Assembly (NCBI GenBank): GCA_016256075.1
Contig: SDVU01000578.1
Span: 1 to 12,214 of the forward strand
DNA: 12,214 nucleotides
Direction: 5' to 3'
Origin: Dictyocoela muelleri
Lineage: Eukaryota; Microsporidia
Part shown: positions 1 through 7,544 of the stretch, piece after piece
Numbering within the stretch: the first letter of the stretch is position 1
Layout: the number at the start of each line of letters is the position of its first letter
Made by a program: the position numbers and the translations under genes
The notes under the pieces: generated by a model
The model's input: only the letters and a program-made list of their open reading frames with translations
What the model was told of the DNA's origin: nothing
Database searches by the model: none

Positions 1-76
<76 letters not shown>
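1..76. repeat. (ATT)n microsatellite at the window edge
   Basis: About 25 uninterrupted ATT units run from the first base. The other end of the window is a poly-T run, so the sequence is bounded by simple repeats on both sides, as happens when an assembly breaks at low-complexity DNA. No gene lies in it. Confidence 0.97.
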
Positions 77-78
<2 letters not shown>

Positions 79-284
79 TTTGCTACATTCACTGACTGAA
101 GATGTGGCATCATTTATTTGTTCGACTAAATCTTCTTCCGTGGAGTTAATAGTCGTACAAGGCATTAATATCGTGCACATTAATCCTCGTCATTTCTAGT
201 TGCGTTCTTTTAGACCAATTATGATAAAATGCTTTCCTCACTTTTATTTGTTCTATCTCGCTACTCCAGTCTATACATATACTA
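77..284. other. Non-coding AT-rich stretch
   Basis: I see no convincing reading frame, RNA gene or inverted repeat here. It lies between the microsatellite and the 3' end of a decayed minus-strand reading frame. Confidence 0.5.
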
Positions 285-770
285 ATTTTTCTTATTATTT
301 TTATTTTTCATCTTTAAACTCTGATATTCAAAGATAGTTATTTTGTTTTGTGTTCGATAGTTGGTTAAGATTATTAACATGGTCTTTCTCGGGGTATTTT
401 GTATAAATAACAATCTTATTATTTTTTCGATCGTGTTGCAATTCAATACTACTTTGAAATAAGAGGCTGACATTAACGACTTTAACACATTCGATACCGT
501 TTCATGTGACCATCACTATAATTTTGCTGTTTGAATAAATATATCCTTTTAACGGAAAATATCCTGTTTTCTAACGTCTTCTATTATTGCGAATGTTCTT
601 TTTAATGTTATGTTTGTAATTTCAGGTGTAATGCTGAACTCAACACGTTGAAGCACAAATTCATTTTCACATATAGAACTTAAATTTTTTACTTGGGCTC
701 AATATGACGTGCCTAAAGAAAACACGCCTATAAACGATAAGTTTATTGTATAAAGACTTTTTGAAATCAT
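285..770 (-). pseudogene. Decayed reading frame of unknown function, possible secreted protein
   Basis: On the minus strand one frame runs from an ATG at 770-768 to about 285 (some 160 codons) with only four internal stops, in DNA where a random frame should meet a stop about every 11 codons. The intact C-terminal piece (282-488) is 68 codons. The first residues, MISKSLYTINLSFIGVFSLG, have a basic start and a hydrophobic core like a signal peptide. Later stretches such as ENEFVLQRVEFSITPEI and WSHETVSNVLKSLM look protein-like but match no family I recognise. I infer an old gene or element ORF that has lost function. Chance is not excluded, because the frame was picked from six. Confidence 0.3.
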
Positions 771-861
771 TTTATTAAATTTTATTTTTGGAGATCCAAA
801 GGCATCATCAGAGTGTGACTAAAACTTGAAGTTGAAAACATCATTGTTTTTATAGTTTCAA

Positions 862-1047
862 ATGAGGGGAAATTTATGTTTTGATTTTTTTGTAAATGAT
901 AGAAATATGACATCATTAATTAAATTATTTGAATTTCATTCATTACAAAATGGAATGTGTTGCGTCACGACAATATATTTAACATTTTTTTTTGGTGCGC
1001 TAAAAAAAAAATTCTCACGAGTGCGCCTCAAAAAAATGAAATCTTAA
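862..1047 (+). CDS. Possible small hypothetical ORF (61 codons)
   Basis: An ATG-initiated frame of 61 codons ends in a basic, lysine-rich tail (ALKKKFSRVRLKKMKS). No motif, signal peptide or family resemblance is visible and there is no conserved neighbour. The tail overlaps a degenerate repeat with three GTGCGC words about 27-30 bp apart (around 996-1056), so the lysines may simply come from A-rich repeat DNA. I list it only because it has a true ATG and a fair length for such AT-rich sequence; it may be noise. Confidence 0.12.
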   Translation: MRGNLCFDFFVNDRNMTSLIKLFEFHSLQNGMCCVTTIYLTFFFGALKKKFSRVRLKKMKS

Positions 1048-1058
1048 AAGTGCGCATC
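996..1058. repeat. Degenerate short tandem repeat with GTGCGC words
   Basis: GTGCGC occurs three times, separated by A-rich segments of 20-24 bp (GTGCGC-T-A10..., GTGCGC-CTC-A7..., GTGCGC-ATCG). Such GC-rich words stand out in this background. The spacing suggests two to three copies of a unit of about 28 bp that has drifted. Confidence 0.4.
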
Positions 1059-1354
1059 GAAACTGAAAACTTTGAGAACACTGCTATAGAGGCTAACTTT
1101 AAACGATATTTGTATATATAACCAGTGGTTTAACTACACGCAAATTTATAAGATGTTAGAATGTGCAACTGAAAACATATAAAAGCTCAAAGCTTCGTCA
1201 ATTAAATACAAAAATAAAACATAAAAGATTAGTGATAAGTGGTCCAGAAAATTGTTCCAACCGATAAAACTGTTTAGTGTAGGCAAGAAACCATCGGATT
1301 TTAAAAGCACGCCGAAGACCATTCTCTTCATACTGTATGTATTTTTTTTGAATA
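1059..1354. other. AT-rich stretch without a supportable gene
   Basis: The minus-strand frame over 1146-1364 opens with TTG and overlaps the better-looking plus-strand ORF at 1355, so I do not accept it as a gene. No repeats or RNA features were recognised here. Confidence 0.4.
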
Positions 1355-1504
1355 ATGGACGCAAAGAATGACATAAATTTTTATGTTACAAGGATTCTAA
1401 ATAGATCTGCTAATATTATGACAAAAGCACTAGATGATTACATTAGAGTTCAGTTAAGTCTGTATCAGATCGACACAAGATTAATTTGTGTACTTATAAC
1501 CTAA
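1355..1504 (+). CDS. Possible small ORF (49 codons), perhaps a gene fragment
   Basis: The frame starts at ATG 1355 and encodes MDAKNDINFYVTRILNRSAN followed by IMTKALDDYIRVQLSLYQID and a short tail. Its composition is balanced (Asp, Arg, Gln, Ser, Ala), not the Lys/Asn/Ile/Phe bias expected of random AT-rich translation, and it predicts an amphipathic helix. That suggests a genuine coding fragment, possibly the N-terminus of a longer lost protein. I cannot assign a family. No ribosome-binding or promoter signal is expected in a eukaryote, so nothing else supports the start. Confidence 0.2.
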   Translation: MDAKNDINFYVTRILNRSANIMTKALDDYIRVQLSLYQIDTRLICVLIT

Positions 1505-1789
1505 GGTTTGAACATCGTTCTATTAATCATCCCGAGAGAACAAAGCTTCCGATTGCACATATACAAATAATATTGAAAACCTTTTGTTACTGTTTATGAG
1601 TTTCCAGTGATTTTAATATTATCCGGTGATTAAAGGAATATACAGAATGAAAAGAATAATCAGCGATTTTTTCTTTTAAAAAAAATAACCTTAAAAATGA
1701 AATTAATATAATGTCACACAGATTTAAGATTGAATGAAAATAGTAAAATTATAAATATTTTAAAGATTAGAACAGTGAATTTCTACGTT
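1505..1789. other. Non-coding lead-in to the Merlin-like transposase remnant
   Basis: No gene was recognised. If the transposase at 1790 once belonged to a complete Merlin-type element, its left terminal inverted repeat should lie in or near this stretch, but I could not match any sequence here to the region beyond 2624. Confidence 0.35.
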
Positions 1790-2624
1790 ATGAAGATAAA
1801 TAATATTTCTATGGCAGATAAAAAAGAATTTCTAAAAAGACCTTCTTTTTTTAAGCCCTCAAAAATCGATGAAATGAAAATGTGGGTCCAAATTTTTCTC
1901 TTCATAAAAAAAAGTGTTCAGCCGACGGTTTTAATAGGTCTTGCAAGGATAATGATCACTTGAGAGAAGTGTCTTTTAGGTCTGTATAGATCTTTATAAG
2001 CTTAAAAAAGCTTATTTATAAGTTTGTTTCTCTATATATTTTATTGGAGTCAATATATACTTCAGTCTGATATATCTAACCTATCTAATATAAATAAAAA
2101 TACTGTATGTGAGAATAGTAAAATTTGTCGGACTGTTTGTCAGGATTTCTTATGTCTTAATACACTGCAATTAGGAGGTCTAATATAAAATAGGCTCTAA
2201 AATCGTTGTATTTATGTGTTCCTATTCTTTAAAAGAAAGTATAATTTCAATAGAATTCGAGATGCACAGATATATTCTCGGCCATTGTACGTGACACTAA
2301 AGAGTTTATAGTCTTATACGTCTCTTACAGAAGCTCTACTACTCTTCTCAATTATAAGGCAGTGAATCAGAGTGGGTACACTTATTGTAAACGACAGATT
2401 TGTGTCTATAAAACAATAAGTACCGATGGAAGATATGCAAAAGAAATTTAAATCAAAGTAGTAACTTTGTTTCTCCGAACAATTCCCTTGTACACACTCT
2501 TAACATTGATAATTGTTGATTATATGTTATAAGGAGATTACATGCACAGTTTAAAACTACATTAGATTTTGTAGAGGGATATCTATTTGAATTATGTGAA
2601 AAAATATATATGAAAAAAGTTTGA
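1790..2624 (+). pseudogene. Decayed Merlin/IS1595 (ISXO2-like) DDE transposase
   Basis: Family members are about 270-290 residues and cut and paste elements with GG-tipped inverted repeats and 8-bp target duplications. The 835 bp here show the family's landmarks in order, spread over several frames. There is an N-terminal piece from ATG 1790 or 1811 (MADKKEFLKRPSFFKPSK), then zinc-ribbon cysteines (codons at 1881, 1915 and 1942) and the REVSFRS segment. The helical FYWSQYILQ/NINKNTV region follows from 2039, then KRKYN, TEALL...VGTLIVNDRF (second catalytic Asp at 2393), SNFVSPNNSLVHTLNIDN (2460-2513) and the C-terminal LDFVEGYLFEL before the stop at 2622. The segment expected to read IVEIDES reads IVVFMCS (2202-2222), so the first catalytic Asp is lost. 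The third acid, normally Glu, is Asp (2508). Frameshifts and stops make it inactive. I found no flanking terminal repeats. Confidence 0.85.
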
Positions 2625-3059
2625 TTTAACCATCTCCTAATTGCTCTAATAAAATTTTTTGGATTTTTATTTTAAAAAAAAAAGAGATCGAATATTTATT
2701 TTAATAGCTGTGAAATATTTTGATCGCAATAAATTTCTAAATAGTCCCCTTTTGTCGAGAATGAATAGTGAGATTAAAAAAATCACAAGGTAAAGCGAGA
2801 TAACATTAATTATTGACTAAAAGAATTTATTTATAGTTTGTATAATTTAGCTGACTCTTCGAGGGAAGAAAAATACGATAATTTGCTCATTATATTTAAA
2901 GGGATTGATAATGAATAAAATTTGTATTTTTAACATTTTTTTTATTCTTCTTTCAACACAAGAAAGGTCTTTTATAGAGGGTTACACTTATTGCAAGCAC
3001 CAAATTTCTTAAATACTTGTTTTTAAACAGACAAATTAGACTGAAAAAAAAAGACAATT
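2625..3059. other. AT-rich stretch without a recognised gene
   Basis: It would contain the right end of the Merlin-type element if one survived. I see only A/T tracts and a weak word match at 2979-3007 to the transposase segment at 2374-2401, which I do not treat as a second copy. Confidence 0.4.
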
Positions 3060-3520
3060 TTATAAATCGATTATACTTATGGTTTGAAATATAAAAACGA
3101 GAAGAATGTAATTTATCTTTTAATCTCATATTTATTTAAAACTTTTTTCCTTTAGTTTCCACATAACAATGTTTCAGAATGAACCAATAACTATAACCTT
3201 TCTAAACTCGAAATATTATCTCCTCACAATGATAATTTATCTATTCTAATTTAACAATCAAATTCACCTCTGTAAAACATGACTTGACCAATATGGCGTG
3301 ATATTTCATACCATCTGACATAACTAAATCATAATATTTGTTTCCTATTGTATTTAAAATTTATCTTAGATCTTTATATTCATGAACTATCTTGGTATAT
3401 TTATGTTTGTTCTGAATTAAAACCATTTGTTCAATGTTTAAAATTACCATAAATCTGTTCTATATTGACTTTTTAAATTTAAGAGCATGTCTTTCTTGAT
3501 TAAATAATTAAATAATCAAA
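3060..3520 (-). pseudogene. Decayed coding sequence resembling an RPA70 N-terminal OB-fold (copy 1)
   Basis: One minus-strand frame runs from about 3500 to 3080 with only a few stops. Its centre (3289-3340) reads NKYYDLVMSDGMKYHAIL, followed by FTEVNLIVKL, CEEIIFRV and GYSYWFILKHCYVE. The order Y-x-L-x-MSDG-x-x-Y, then two hydrophobic strands, then a final valine-glutamate strand, fits the first OB-fold of replication protein A large subunits. That assignment rests on pattern memory only. The nucleotide sequence at 3075-3200 recurs, diverged, at 10990-11115 in the same orientation, including TAGTTTCCACA...ACAATGTTTCA. It may instead be a repeat belonging to the intervening retroelement. Confidence 0.33.
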
Positions 3521-3606
3521 TTCATGAATTCCACGTTTTTTTCGTCTTTGAATAATATCATATTCTACTATGTATTCTATCATTAATTTTATAAAAAGTT
3601 TGGGTC

Positions 3607-3668
3607 TTGTTCGGTATTATGCCTACCATAAAATTTTTAAAAAAAAATGTGAGCATAATACCGAACAA
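3607..3668. repeat. Hairpin formed by two copies of TTGTTCGGTATTATGC
   Basis: TTGTTCGGTATTATGC at 3607-3622 is followed 29 bp later by its reverse complement near 3652-3668. Together with the far right end at 4380-4396 this makes three copies of the same 16-mer. The small hairpin may be a separate miniature element or a partial copy of the larger one. Confidence 0.75.
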
Positions 3669-3767
3669 TAGCAATATTTTATTTATTAAAAAAGATAGCC
3701 CATATGGTTAAAAATTTTATTATTATCATGATTGTTTTAAAACTATATTGGATATTAGAAATTCCGA

Positions 3768-3813
3768 ATCTAGTCTCAAATTTTCCCCAGGGGTGGAGAA
3801 TTTGAGACTAGAT
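3768..3813. repeat. Abutted inverted repeats with GGGG tips (pair 1)
   Basis: ATCTAGTCTCAAATTTTCCCC (3768-3788) faces its inverted copy at 3790-3813 across a single base, with a 3-base insertion in the right arm. Related single or paired copies occur at 4082-4103 and 11801-11862. The arrangement looks like two transposon termini joined tip to tip. Confidence 0.75.
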
Positions 3814-4081
3814 CAGAGTTTTGTTAAGACTTTATTAAAAAAAATTAATGACTACCAAGGTGGTTTACTTTTATAAATAAAAAATTTTTGATATTTAGGC
3901 ATTTTATTCCTTTTGAAAAGCAAGAAAAAAATAATTTCAAAATAGAAATACGTTGCTACTGTAACAACCGTAATTATTATCTTTAAAAAAAAAATATTAT
4001 ATTTGATTAAAATTTTAATTAAAATTTGATTTTAATTTATTGTTTTAAATTTAAATATTTTTCTCTGCTTAATTAATTAAT

Positions 4082-4122
4082 GGGGGAATTTGATACTAGG
4101 TCCACAATGTTAAGGATATTTC
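4082..4122. repeat. Third copy of the GGGG-tipped repeat
   Basis: GGGGGAATTTGATACTAGG, followed by TCCACAATGTTAAGG, is a direct repeat of 3790-3830 (GGGG...GAATTTGAGACTAGATC...TTTTGTTAAG) about 290 bp away. Homology extends some 40 bp, so this is a shared element terminus and not a chance word. Confidence 0.6.
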
Positions 4123-4376
4123 TGAGATATTCTTTAAAATATTAATAATAATTAATAAATAAATCTAATATTATTTATTGATATGAAGTTTTTAACACTG
4201 TTTTTCATTTAAGTTTGATTAAATTTAAAGAAAATAATTTTTTTTCGATTCGATAAGTAATTTATAAATATTTTTATTTAATAATTTTTTTTTTAAATTA
4301 TTTTTATTTTTTAAACCAATAAGGGGTAAAAAATAAAAGAAAATAAAAAAATCAAATCAAAGGTAGCTACCTTAGT
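4123..4376. other. Very AT-rich filler inside the 3603-4401 segment
   Basis: No frame or RNA feature was recognised. The only structured item is a perfect 14-bp palindrome, AAGGTAGCTACCTT, at 4360-4373, next to the right terminal repeat. Confidence 0.5.
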
Positions 4377-4479
4377 GGTGGGCATAATACCGAACAAGAC
4401 CAAAAACATTTTTTTATTTTGAGCGAAAACCCATTCTAATTCATAAGCTCTTCATAATTAGACTATTTGACCTTTAAAT

Positions 4480-5895
4480 TCTTTAATTATTCGAATGCTA
4501 ATATAGAATTTATTCAATATGCAATATGTTATTTTTGCAATAATTTTGCATTTTTGTTAAAAATTCTATTCTGTTGTCAGAAAATATGCATTCTAATTTC
4601 ATTATGTATACTTCGGTAAGAAATTTCGAAATATCATGATTTTATTTTTAAGAATCAGTTTTCTGTAGACTTACTCAAGAAATAATCTATTAGGTAGTGT
4701 GTCGGCTTACATTTAAAAATTAAAAAAATGTCGCAGGCGACTCTTTAACAACCATGCTCGACTCTTTATATTTTTTTAGCATTTATAAATAAAGTTTTAC
4801 ATTGAACACATAAATTTATTATATTATAAATGGCGGTTTTCGGGTTTTTTACATGTTAAGAAATTTGTTTGACAATGTTCTCTTATGTAAAAAATTTTTA
4901 TGAATTATAAGTTTTTGCAATTTCACTTTTATTTGAATAAGCCTATATCTCGAGATCAAGAATTTGCGAAATCAAAGTGTAAGCCTGTATATAAAATTTT
5001 CCTTGAGAAAACTGATTTTCTTTGAAATCCATGAATTCTATCAATCTTAATTTCCTGCCTGTCACCCACTCTCTCGCTTCTAATTTTTTCAATCTTTTAT
5101 ATTCTTCAATACCTAAAATTCATTTTCAAGTAAGAGATTTTCAAAATTTACATACCTTAAAATAGCCAAAATTTTTTCTTTTGAGATTGTATAGTTCTTT
5201 TCATAGACTTTCCAAAAACTCGATATATATTCGATAGGCCTATTAACTTCCTTTAATATAGCACTATGGCTAATATTAGATTTATCAGTTTCTAAAGAAA
5301 AAGGTTTGTTCTGATTTGGAATTTAAAACTTCAAATATTTTGACGTCGATTTTTCAATATATTAAAGCAAAATTATGTTTTTCTTAAATATTCAAATTAT
5401 CATTTTTAAAAATTTCATATAATGGTTTTGCTTTCTCCGATAATTTAGGATAACCATACTATCAAAATTACTAAAGCATAAATTTTTTCTATTCTCACAT
5501 CTTCTTTTAAGTAAAGAAAACATCAGTATGGCTTTAAATATTTTATAAAGACTTTATAATATTAAAAATATTTTGTACAAAGAAAACTATTTTTTTTACT
5601 TTAAACATGCTTTTCATTTCATTTAGATTTATATTTTAAAAATTGACTTTTTTCATAACATTTTTAGAATTTTCATCATGTTCTTCTCCAGTTTTGCCAA
5701 ATACTAAAACATCATACAAATATGAAAAAAGATTATCTATTGTGATCTCTAAAACTTTGAGATTTCCTCTCTGAAAAATTGCAGGTAAGTCTTTGAAACG
5801 TTAATTTATTTTATATGAACTGATGTAATACTTAATTTGCATCTAAAACAATTGTATTTTCTCTATCTTTCTTTATTAATATGGTTTTTAAAACA
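4480..5895 (-). mobile_element. Ty3/gypsy LTR retrotransposon fossil: RT, RNase H, integrase
   Basis: Read on the minus strand, the pol domains appear in Ty3/gypsy order. An RT palm segment at about 5670-5745 contains YLYDVLVFGKTGEEHDEN, the YxDD-box region. A KSMFKVKKIVFF piece at about 5560-5640 and the connection motif AKPLYEIF at about 5410-5455 follow, then an RNase H-like stretch at about 5150-5300 (PIEY...EKNYTISKEKILAI). Last come a zinc-finger CVQC at about 4792-4820 and an integrase core with SDNRIEF at about 4540-4645. The order RT-RNase H-integrase excludes Ty1/copia. It is thoroughly broken, with at least a dozen lesions, hence old. Weaker similarity may extend to about 6480. No LTRs, gag or protease were identified with confidence. 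A 117-bp inverted-repeat insertion abuts its upstream side. Confidence 0.85.
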
Positions 5896-5896
5896 T

Positions 5897-6013
5897 CATT
5901 AGGCTCTACAAATGAAACAAATATTGCTGTTTAGACTGTTAATGATTTCTAGAATTTTTGTAATGCTGAATTTATCACGAACTAACAATCATTCAATTTT
6001 GTAGAGCCTAATG
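5897..6013. mobile_element. Small inverted-repeat element, 117 bp, CATTAGGCTCTACAAA ends
   Basis: CATTAGGCTCTACAAA at 5897-5912 and its exact reverse complement at 5998-6013 bound an 85-bp interior. The GGCTCTACAAA part resembles the GGTTCTAC tips of the two Merlin-like MITEs at 6556 and 6978. A clear 8-bp duplication is not visible if the element starts at GG (CATCATTA against TAATGTTA). It lies within or at the upstream edge of the Ty3/gypsy fossil and so is younger than that insertion. Confidence 0.65.
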
Positions 6014-6547
6014 TTACTCTATGACAAATATTTCTTTAAAAAATTACAAAAGGATTACAAAGCAAAAATTACTTTTTTCTATTATTACTTTTGATAATAA
6101 ACTATAAACTAATGATTCAAATTCTTTAATTTTTAAAATGTTTTAATTTGGCCGCGCAAACTTACTTTTGAGATATTATTCAATCCTATAGGACATATTA
6201 CTGACTTTCAAGTTTAACCCTTACAACATTCTTATAACATGTTCATATAACTATGTATGCGATCGAGTATTCTATATAAAGTGTATGTCTTTAATCTTAA
6301 TGGAAGATATAAAATTGGTGCTTTAAAAGGTATACGAATTATCACCTATGAACCATCTATCAAATTAATTTTCTTAGGTATATTTACAACTTCCGATTTT
6401 TAATAAAGTTATCGTTTTAAATAAGCTACATTAGATTTGCAGTCAGTACTAAAATCAAAAAGCCACATATTTGTATTCATTTATTTGATTTTATATTCTT
6501 AGAGACTACATTTTATTTTAAAACGCGTTTTTGTTTAGATCTGTGAT
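6014..6547. other. AT-rich stretch, possibly upstream part of the Ty3/gypsy fossil
   Basis: No intact frame is present. Minus-strand fragments near 6320-6450 (for example INLIDGS and IIRIP) are loosely like the start of a retroelement polymerase, but the resemblance is too weak to extend the element formally. Confidence 0.3.
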
Positions 6548-6555
6548 GTTATTTT
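6548..6555. repeat. 8-bp target-site duplication, left copy
   Basis: GTTATTTT here is identical to 10329-10336, immediately outside the two GGTTCTA tips of the outer MITE. A perfect 8-bp duplication is the signature of Merlin/IS1595-type integration. Confidence 0.9.
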
Positions 6556-6802
6556 GGTTCTAAAACGGTTTATGCCACTCAAAAGAAATGAAGAGGTGAA
6601 TTAAAGTATATTGAAATAAGCATGAAATCATCTGTGAAAGAAGATCCTCGGTTTCGTTTTTTGATATACTTATAATTACTACTATATTTAGTTTTTTTTT
6701 GCGTAGCAAAAAAAAAACTAAATATAGTAGTAATTATGAGTATATGAAAAAACGAAACCGAAGATCTTCTTTCACAGATGATTTCATGCTTATTTCAATA
6801 TA

Positions 6803-6848
6803 CAGTCAACTCCTTTTTTTGACACCTTCTTTTTTTGACACATTCTTT
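6803..6848. repeat. pogo 5' terminal repeat with T-tract units
   Basis: After CAGTCAA, a unit of about 15-17 bp recurs: CTCCTTTTTTTGACAC, CTTCTTTTTTTGACAC and ATTCTTTTATTGCGCC. Such subterminal iterations are plausible binding sites for the CENP-B-type DNA-binding domain of the transposase. That is inference. Confidence 0.7.
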
Positions 6849-6977
6849 TATTGCGCCTTATTGTCTTGATGATAATTTTTAACATAATTTAATCTTATAT
6901 TTCCTTAATTACTTTTTTATTTTTTGTCCGCTTTTTTTAAAAAAATAACCATTTGGTTTATATTGAATTAAAACCGC

Positions 6978-7305
6978 GGTTCTACCACGACTTGGCTCCC
7001 CCTCTTGGAATTAAATATGCTTTTATACGAATACGGCATTGATAAATCATAAAAAAATTCCGTAAATTACAAGATAAACTTATAAAATAAAATTATTTTT
7101 TAAAATATCTATTATTTATTAGTTTCATAAAATAGCTGCAACGCAGCTATTTTTGGAAAAAGCTACAAAATAATTTTTTAAAAAATAATTTCATATTTAA
7201 GTTTATCTTGTAATTTAACGAAATTTTTATTATGCTTTATTTTTGACTAATTCGTTTAAGGGAATTTTATATTTCCAAGAGTGAAGACCAAGTCGTGGTA
7301 GAACC
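6978..7305. mobile_element. Inner Merlin-like MITE, 328 bp, hairpin-forming
   Basis: The ends GGTTCTACCACGACTTGG (6978-6995) and their exact inverse (7288-7305) bound a sequence that is palindromic throughout. The centre is AATAGCTGC-AAC-GCAGCTATT at 7131-7151. The flanking 8 bp, AAAACCGC and GAAGCCGC, match at six positions, a decayed target duplication. The flanks rejoin into an uninterrupted arm of the surrounding palindrome, which confirms the insertion site independently. It shares only its tip with the outer MITE, so it is a different family with the same transposition chemistry. Confidence 0.88.
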
Positions 7306-7544
7306 GAAGCCGCTTTATCTAATTTAAGGCTCTTAATAATTGAAGCTGATTTTAAATACAAGCGCCGCTTTAATAAAAAAAATATAAAGTTAAAAATTAT
7401 AAAATTATGCTGGTTTTTTATACGTTATGAACCAATCTTCTTTTAAGTTATGGATGCATCTCTTTCAGACATATAGAGACATTTTTATAGAGTTAAAACA
7501 CATTTAGTCAGATATTAGATAATCCGCAGAATTACACATCGATT

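Larger units (their letters stand above)
3603..4401. mobile_element. Segment bounded by 25-bp inverted repeats, GGTCTTGTTCGG type
   Basis: The left end at 3603-3627 begins GGTCTTGTTCGGTATTATGC; the right end at 4377-4401 is its reverse complement with one mismatch over 25 bp. The 799-bp interior has no transposase, so this looks like a non-autonomous DNA element or an element interrupted by others. The termini begin with GG, as in Merlin/IS1595 elements. The flanks share only a poor duplication: 3593-3601 AAAAAGTTT against 4402-4410 AAAAACATT, seven of nine. A third, inward copy of the terminal word lies at 3652-3668, so the left end alone can fold into a hairpin. Confidence 0.7.

Noticed and set aside
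1146-1364. Minus-strand ORF of 72 codons
   Set aside because: It opens with TTG, is rich in Phe and Leu, has no family resemblance, and overlaps the better-composed plus-strand ORF at 1355.
1994-2022. Hairpin TATAAGCTT...AAGCTTATTTATA as a terminator
   Set aside because: It lies within the Merlin-like transposase remnant and the genome is evidently eukaryotic, so a bacterial-type terminator is not expected.
2374-2410. Zinc-finger (FLYWCH-like) reading GYTYCKRQIC of a MULE protein
   Set aside because: The alternative frame gives VGTLIVNDRF in exactly the expected position of an IS1595-type DDE domain, with matching motifs on both sides.
2979-3007. Second copy of the Merlin-type segment at 2374-2401
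   Set aside because: Similarity is about 22 of 28 bases, but none of the neighbouring transposase motifs occur around it, so I treat it as chance or too decayed to call.
4360-4373. Perfect palindrome AAGGTAGCTACCTT as an operator
   Set aside because: A lone 14-bp palindrome beside a transposon terminus with no adjacent gene; no regulatory role can be supported.
6978-7305. Possible CRISPR-like or tRNA hairpin structure
   Set aside because: The structure is one full-length inverted repeat with transposon tips and a decayed target duplication; there are no spaced direct repeats and no cloverleaf.
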